Origin: Pipra filicauda | Lineage: Eukaryota > Chordata > Aves > Passeriformes > Pipridae | Length of the DNA stretch: 64,000 nt | Direction: 5' to 3' | NCBI RefSeq assembly: GCF_003945595.2 | Contig: NW_024104554.1 | Location: 1,984,001 to 2,048,000, forward strand | Shown: one piece after another, positions 12,801 to 21,800 of the stretch | Layout of the letters: every line of letters starts with the position of its first letter | Numbering within the stretch: the first letter of the stretch is position 1 | The notes under the pieces: generated by a model | The model's database searches: none | Seen by the model: only the letters and a program-made list of their open reading frames with translations | Told to the model about the DNA's origin: nothing | Made by a program: the position numbers and the translations under genes

Positions 12801-15800
12801 CAGAACACAAACAAAGCTGTCTTGATGCAATCAGGCAATTTCACAGTTTGAGATGAAGCTTTTTAAAAAAAACCAGTCTTTTCATAGTGGCTCCATTCAG
12901 AATGGAGAGCTGGGAGATTCTGACTCCCACAATTTGATTCCATGTGGCTGGAGAGCGAGAGTCAGGTTAGACCCATGGAGCTCATCTGGACCTCAGAGAG
13001 GCACTGGGGTTGTACACCTGTCTTACACTCTGAGACAAGGGCACTAGTCAGCAGGGAAAGACAATGCCCTATCTTATCTTTTGCGATCTTCTGTAAACAT
13101 TAAAAATAAGCATGAGAAAAGGTCCTTGATCAAGTACTTTTAAGAATATAGCAATTTTATAGTCTTTAATTTAAGACTGCATATTAACAATTCAGCACAA
13201 TTTATAATTCCTTTCATACAAATTATTGTTCACACCTTCAAGTGATTATTAAAAGACAACATTGTCTGTGTTGGAAAAGCAATTATTTAAATGTAGCTAG
13301 TTACAAAAGTCAACTACACTACCTTCAGCTCATGTTTTTGCTTTAGTTGTTGAATTTCTACTGCTCCCACAGTGTTTGCCATCAAATCTTTCATCTTTTT
13401 TTCATAATGCTCCTTTAAACGCGTTAGGTCATGAGAAAGCTAAAGTGTATAAAAAGACACAATCTTTTCAAAAAGCTGTAGTGCAAACTTCATGCTAAAG
13501 TGGTCACATAAATCATGCATGTTGCCCATCTGCCTACTGATACACAGACAGTCGAGGGAAATCTATCACTTAGGGAAGCTCCAGTCTGACAAATGGACCA
13601 TCGCTCCTGTGCGTTGCTGAACTCAGACAGGTGCTTTTCTGCTATGCTGGCAACTATGTAAAGACAGGGGCAAAGACACTCAGGCTAACCTAACTATATT
13701 GTTATATATATTAACTATATTGTGTGTATCTCTTAACAAGTGCACGGAAACAATGCATCAGCTTTAACCATGAGCATTATTCACTGAAGCACACAAACCC
13801 TAGCCATTGTGTTTTGGACTATCCTTCAAAACAGTGAATTGGAAGAATTCTCAGAGACCGAAGAACTTGTGGAGCCTGCTGGCACCTGGGAAGGTGGAGA
13901 CTGACAATGCATTGAGTCAAGTAAGGAAACACTAACAGGATGCACGGTCTTGTAATTTTCACATGCATCTGCCATAGCCTCATTGTATGACCATGGGTGT
14001 AACCATCTCGTACATGAATATATCCATTGGCTTCTCTGGAACACTAATCAACATTTGTTAATCATTTTGAGAAAGCTAGATAAAAAAGATTAAAATGCAA
14101 TCAGGAAAGGAAAAAAGGAAAATATTTGGTGTGCTCTATAATAGAAGTCCAATGGAAAACCCATCAGCTTGATGTCAACAGAGTTATTTGGCAAGAGATC
14201 AAAGCCTCAGGAAAGACAAGGTCACTGAGTTGAAAACAAAGGGACGGGTCCAGCACGTAGCTCCACGAGATTGGGTCAGGATGCAATTACATCTGACATG
14301 AAGATTCTGGCATTACAACAGTATAATGAAGAATAGCATCTGGTTCACAGACTAGAAATATTTAATAGCACAAAAACCTTCCCATCTTAAAATAAATTAG
14401 TAAATAACTAAAATAATAAGAATCATAATGAAAAGTGACTTTGAGGGAAGTAATACCAGCACTTAAAATTAAAAACCCCACCTCCGTATTTTTCAACCAA
14501 CACTAAAAATAATAAGGCAAGTCCCTCACAGGTTCTGAAAGGCTAGAGAATGCAACGTGCTGTGAATATATTGATTTTTTTTTAGTTGTTAGGATTTTTT
14601 TCAGCAATCCTAAAGTTTCTGTCTTTCTTCATTCTCTGTCAAAAACCTCTGGTTTCCTGATTTCTCCACCTCCCAGTAAACCATCCAGGAACCTCTCTGA
14701 GTTCTCCATCCACCAACTGAAGTGCTCCCAGGCTCTTCATGCCCATCCTCACAAGGCAATCTCCAAAACCTTTTGTCACAGGCCTGAAAAAGCCAGTGGA
14801 AGGGCAGTACGCAGGAGCACACCTTTGTCCTCCCACCACTCTTCAGTCTCTTGCTCAGACACTTTGTGCCTGATCCTGGCACTATCATGCCCAATGACTG
14901 CCAACAGTTTCCTGTGACAGATCAAGTACACTTTTAATTGTTTAAAAAAAAATGGTTTTAAACCTAGCTTTGTACACATGTGTAAATATATTCTTATGAC
15001 TGATGCCAAAGCTGAAGCTACAGATAACACGAAAAGATTTTTAAAAAAAGAACAAGTCAGCAGCCACGTTAAGACTTATACACTCACATGCAAAGTGATT
15101 TCCTAGTCTCTTCCAAGGTATTTAAAATAAAACAATTACCAAACTCAGTTTCTTCAGTCTTGCTAAAAAAACTCCCCAGAAACAAAGAGCTGTAGTAACT
15201 TAATCTTGTTCTAGTCAGAACGAAACCAAGATAAAAACAGAGGATGAGCACTCAGCTTACAAAGAGCAGATTTGGGTGGACTCAAGTCTTGCAGTTAATT
15301 GCTCACTCCCTGATTTCCAAAGAGCGAGTAGCAAGGACAGAGGTGAGGGGAGCACAGAAAATATGTGCTGGAGGGAAATACAGACAGCAAGGCTTTTATT
15401 CTGACCAAGATAAGAAGTCTGCAATATAAAAATAAGGGTCCCATGAAATAACACCCTGTCCACAACCCCTACACTTTCCAGCCGTGGGATGCTGACACAG
15501 CTCACACTGCACAGTTGTGGAGTGGCTCTTGGGGATCTGTCCCTATTCAGCACACACTGGGGAGCCCTGAGGGTTTTGCAAGGACCCAAGCCCAGCTGGG
15601 TTTTGCTGGGCACCGAGCCCAGTCCTGTCTGTCCCCTCTGCGCCCCACATTCCATCCTCCAAGCACTCAGGGCAGGGAGCAGGAGGCTGCCCAGGTGCCA
15701 GAGAAGACTTTCCTCTCACAGAGAGGGCACACAAGGGCAGAAGGAGAGGAGCCAAGGCAGCAAGAGTGCAGGAATCTGGGGGTCCTCCCAGTGTGCAACA

Positions 15801-18800
15801 GAAGAGGTGCAGCAAGGGCAGACACCCATGTCCCCTGTGTCTTCCTGCCTGCTGGAGAACAGATGTAGCCAAAGATATTAGACCAGGGAACTGTCATAGA
15901 TGGATCATTTTAATCATGCCACCTCTCTTTTCTCCTTAATAAATGGTATAGAGTTATCTTTGATTACAAAAATCCTTAATTTTCGAGTTTTTTTAAGCTC
16001 AGTCACCTTCAAACAATCAAAGTGATACAGATCTAAGACAGAAAGGTAGGGAACACTGGTGAACAGTTCTGTGACACTAGAGCACCTAAAGATCCCAAAC
16101 CTTCAATTCTTGTCAGGCTTTTATCCATTTGTCCTTCACATTATTTTCCACACTTATTTACCACTTACACTAATCCAGCAGCTGGAATAGAAGAAATGGT
16201 GAGTAACCATCTACAAGCAAAAATAATCTCATTTTTAATTTCAGTTTTATCCAATATGAGTTTTTTCCTCTTTTGTAAGAAGCTTCTGGTAAATATTTTC
16301 ATCTTTTCATTTCCCTGATACATTTTGTTGTGTAGTGTCACTTCCACACTAATTCACATCTCCTTTCAAAAGATGCTGTTGCTATTTGAAACTGAATTCA
16401 GGAAAGGAGAAATACAGGTAAGAATTATAAATGTTGGAAACCAGGATAACCTCAACGATTGAGCAGCACTGTGGGATACATACATGTCTCTTGTGGTTGC
16501 CTCGCAAAAAGGAGCTGGGAATTCCATTTTTACACTCAGAATCACTCTGTTCTTCATAGCTTTCAAACTCACTTGAACTCCAACCATACTCCAGTGAGCT
16601 GTTTCCACCATCATCACCATTTTCAACATCATCATAAATCATTTCCTCTGCAAGAATTAAATCAAAATAAAAAATGCTACACTGAAATTTCTGTTTGTTT
16701 CAACACTGAAACACTTGTTCAGGATGTACCATAAAGAACTGTACAGACTTTTGTATGCACATGAAAAATTCTGAATTAAAACCAATATTCAAACAGCCAA
16801 AGTGGGTTGTCTTTGTTGAAACAGAGTACTAAAAGAGGACAATGTTAAGGGTACACACCACAATCCTTTTAAAAGCATGCACTATTCAAACATCACTGTT
16901 ATGTCCAAATCCCACAACACATTTTAGAAGAACTTCAAAGGAAGTTTGAACTGTAGCTATGAACACACATTTGCACTAAGAAGCATCATCTTTCCATTTG
17001 CAAGCTTGCCATTTGTCCCTTGGAACATCATCATCAGCTCAAACAGCAAATGCTAAAACATAGCAAGAATCAAACAAAAACATTACTTTCAAGCAGAACA
17101 GATCAGACCAAAGTAGCAAGAAACACATAACACTACGATATTTTATGACTCTTGCAATTCCACCAGTCACTAGAACCCATTGAGTGGGTTACCTCACTCA
17201 TAATCTAGTCTAAGAACTTGAAGTTTTAACCTTTTCAAGATATGGAAAACTATATTGCAAAGGCTGACCAAAGTACTTTCTGTTAAAGACACGGGTCTTC
17301 TCACTAGCACATATGTCAAGTACAATAAACTGACTCAAAATAAAATGGAAAATTTAGTGCCAATTGCTTATCAGCAAGGAGGTAAGTGCTTCACGTGCAG
17401 TATCATTTGTCATTATAAGTAGAGAAGTGTGGACACTTCTGCCAGAATTCACTATAGTTAGAAGTTATGATGCAGTATTCAGGAAACAAGAGCTGTGCTT
17501 TCATTTTAAGATTGAACTTTCATTTAAATACAGAAACAGTATGTACTCAAAAGAAAAGTTGACATGTTTCACATATCCATCTAAACCCTGGATTCTGTGA
17601 TTTAAAAACTACATTTTGGCCAATATTTTAATATTAACATTAATAAAATTCTTCATACAGAGGATTCTACTCTTATTTGGAAGATTCAGATTTTAATTTT
17701 TTTTAAACCCCCATGCATATCAAGACTGTCCTTAGCATATACTTACTTAAGAAGATATCTCAGTGGTAATCTAGCATAATGAATAATTTAAAAGAATCAC
17801 CATAGTAAGTCAAAGTAAGTCAAGACTTATACAAGTCTAACTTCTGTGTTGTCAGTATTGGGGCAGGATTTACCCAATGATTTGGTGAACTTATCTTGTC
17901 CATGTGCTAATGTAGCCTGAGCTCTGACTGAAACTTGTTTGGAATAGTTGTGCCTCCCTGACAAAATATACAAATAATAAACACCAAGATCATGAACGTA
18001 CAAAGATGAAACTTCCCTTACTACCTATTTTCTCAAAATCTTTCAATGTCTTTGGAGACAAAATGAAAGCTGAAATTTTATTAATGTCTTCTGCATTAAG
18101 CTGAAAATTCTGACTGAGATGCTCAGCAGAGCTTTGTTCCATATCCCACCCAGCTCAGCCTCCTGGGCCTGGTGCAAGTGTTTCCTGACTGAGCAGCAAC
18201 AGTGCAAAGATGTCCCTGCTAAGGGTAGCACTAAGAGTCCACTAAGGGACCTTCCAGTAATATAAATATTCAAGTCATGAATGTAACACAAAACTTTCCA
18301 ATAACAAATGAAAAGAATTCAGTAATAATTTGTAAAATATCTTACCTGAACACCACTAAGGACAAGAAATTAAAATATTACAGCCTTAAATATTAATGCG
18401 ATTTTCACATAAGAAAGCTTAAGTGTTTTCTTGAGTCATTAACAACTTCAGTATCAAACACCTACACCCTCAGAGAGCCATGATGAGTAGATGCTGAGTG
18501 CCTAATGAGCCAATCCACTCGAACACAAAATCAGTTAGTAGCAACCAATTTTTAAGCAGACTTCACTATAATCAAAAACTGTACAACAAATCTGAGCAAG
18601 AACTCATTGAAATAAGCTTCTTGAGATCTAGTTCCATCAGTCCCAGGAAAGGTAAAATCTTGGCTCCAGCAATTACTTTGAGATCTATTCTGACCCCTCC
18701 AAACATGGTCACACCATTAGGAGCGGACAACTCCAAGGTTGAAATAAAGTATTTATGTAGAGTCACAGTCAGGATGGTAAACAGCCTCTCTGAATCTCCT

Positions 18801-21800
18801 TTTCCATCTTTCAGGCATTTTTATGCTAAAGGGGACTTACAAGAAAAAAGCAGTCCTTTCTATAGCCATGACGATGCATCATCATACATCATTTAAGCAT
18901 TTAAAACACCCTTTTCCTACCTACCTTGCCTTGTTTAGGTCCTATAGCTACAACACCCAATCAAATAATTCTCTAATATGTGGAATAGTCCAGCATTTGG
19001 GACAGTATCTATAGAATAAAGCACAATTCAGCTTCTGAGAAGAGTAGGAGATCTGCTGAGATAACATCTTTTAAGTGTCAGTTTATTTCCAGACTTTGTA
19101 AGACCTACCAATTATTGACAAAATGTTAATTCCATTTACATATATTTTAGGTACTTAATGAACATATCTGTTCAGTATACATTCACATAATTCTATATTA
19201 CATTGCTTTCAACATGAGCTGTATTACAAAGACCTCAAACCTGGTTCAGACTCTGAATCTTCTCTTGGCACATCATCGTAAATTACCTCATCCGGATCTA
19301 AAATCAAAACAGAAAAAAAACAAATTAGAAACTTCCTTAAATTTGAATTGAACTAACAGTGTTTAGGAGGCATTTGGACAAAGTCCGTAACATGCTTTAG
19401 CTTTTTGTCAGCCCTGAAATTGTCAGGCAGTTGAAATGCTGTAGGTCCCCTCCAACAGAAATATTCTATTCTATTCTAAAGAATTTTGGTTATACCAGAA
19501 CATATGAACACAATGGAGATATGACTCATTCTCCACTAGCACTTTGCTTCTACATCTAATCATTCAAATAACACAACAATGCACAAAGCAGTACATAGTA
19601 TTTGTGAAATTTCAAACAATTTTATCTGCATTGTTTATGATGACCTTTGGTAGCCTGAAAACAAAAACCCACTTCCACAGCCAACATTTCTCTCTCCTTT
19701 TTACAGCAGTACAGTATTTTCTATGCCTGTCAAAGGCTGCTCATTGCCTTACTAAATGGTTGTAGAGAAGCTGTAGTGAACTTTTTAAAAAGAACCAAAA
19801 CTAAATAATGTAATTGTAATACATTGTAGTACATTAAGAGGCAGATCAAGGATGCAAATTCTTCAGTCACTTTAAATGACACATAAGATAAACCTCCAGA
19901 CCCGCAGGAACAGCTGAGAACAGGCAGGATTACCTTTCCTTAAACTACACAGTCTCTGTTTTGGTTTAAAATGCAGCTGTCAGCCAAGAGCCAATGGCAC
20001 ACACCAAGAAAAAGCAGCAATTCCTTCCCTTCCACATTCTCCAAGTACTTATTTGCCAATTATTAAATGAGAAGAGCAATTTCATATATAGCCACAGAGC
20101 AGACTGAAGTAGAGCATATTTCTTCTATACACACACTGATGGAGCCAAATGACTTCCACAGGACAGTGATGAATCATTCCACAGACTCCAAAAGGTGCTC
20201 CATGGAAAAGTGAACATTAACTTTATTCTAAAATATACAATTTTATTGCACTGTTGAATGTTTTAACTGGTACAACTTGGTTCTGGAACATATCTGAAAA
20301 AAACACCATGAAAGTGAACATGGACATTCCTGTAAAATATACTTGTACATATAGATACACACATCTGTGAATCACAGCTTAATACTGACCTTTTTCTATA
20401 TTTGTACTTTAATGGTCACTGATACTTACTTTCCATCCACGCTGTATTTGCAGGATCTGCAACCCATTTGGCCAGGGCATCGTCCTCTCTATTGGGCTGA
20501 TTATCTTCACTTGATAAAAAGGTCATAAAATAAAAGCATTAAAAGTTACACTAAAATGTTTTTAAACAGCTGCAAAGACAAGACAATAAATATCTTCTTG
20601 CCTTCCAGTTCCCACTACAAGGCTGTTGATTACTCAAAAATATTGCTTCAGTATGTAGTTGGGAGATTAATAATCTATTCTATTTAATAGTCTGAAAATT
20701 TTAGTCAGGAAATTGAAAACACTTCACTTTTGAGTTCTTCTATCAGAACACAGAAAACTGTCTTATAAATGCTTTTTCATGGTAAATAGGACTAAAGACA
20801 TTGTGGGCTACATCAGGAGGCAGCAGGCTTGGCAAGGCTGTTACCCTCCTCTGGTTGGTGCTGGTGAGGCTGAACCTGCAGTAGCATGATCACTTTAGGC
20901 TTCCCAGCACTCCCCGTCTAGAAGGTTATGGAGAAATTGAAACTACTTCTAGAGAGGTGCGGAGAAACTGAAGTCAGGGACTAAACCACATGGCTTACAA
21001 AGAAGAAGAGGAAAGACATGGAGCTTTACTTAATCTGGTCAAAAGAATGCTATGGGGTGATCCAACAGCAGCTACACCTATCTGAAAGAGAACTGTAGAG
21101 GTGATGGAATCAGGGTTATTTTTCTTTATTTGCATTTGCTTCAGGGTTTTCGGGGGTCATTGTTTTCTCAGTGCCAGATGAAGAGGGAATAGTTAAAGTG
21201 CCCACAGGAAGATGTGGTTTGGACATTAGGGGAAAAAATATCGTAGAGCAGGGAACACTACAACAGTCTGTTGCAGCTGACATTGCTATCACTCTATAGA
21301 AATTAAAAACCAGTTTCTTTGAAAATGTCATGCATGGTTACACATACAATACCTCAATCAGTGCTGATATTGCTACATAACCAGAGCTACAGTTAGGAAT
21401 GTGAAAAAAAAAAAAAAAAAAAAGAAAAAAACAAACATGGAAGCATCACACAAGAAAAATAAAATATTTATCAAATGCAAGCTTCCCTAGAAATTAAGGT
21501 TCTACAAATCATTAAAACGTGCTAAACTGGCAATCACCTATTTTGAGGCTCCTCTGAGTTTACAAAATTATGACATTCTTCAGTTGCTGACTGTATACCT
21601 GCCAAGTAGAAAAAAAAAATTATGAAAATGCTTGGAATAACATGCCAGTTTGGTTCAAATGGCACATTTAGCATAAAAAACTGATTTTACTAGTTCCTTG
21701 CTAATGAATAATCTACTTCTATGCAATACCTTTATTCTTAAATGTGTCTAAAAACATCTAGATGTTTCTTCACACTATCCATTTTTGAAAATTAAATAAT

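Larger units (their letters stand above)
20510..21537 (-). other. ARHGEF10 intron between coding exons 3 and 4
   Basis: About 1.0 kb; contains a probable old CR1 fragment (about 20796-21110) and an A-rich tract (about 21402-21431). Confidence 0.75.

Noticed and set aside
15489..15897. Overlapping open frames of 76-130 codons on both strands
   Set aside because: Compositional effect of a GC-rich block; no domain and no matching splice sites with ARHGEF10.
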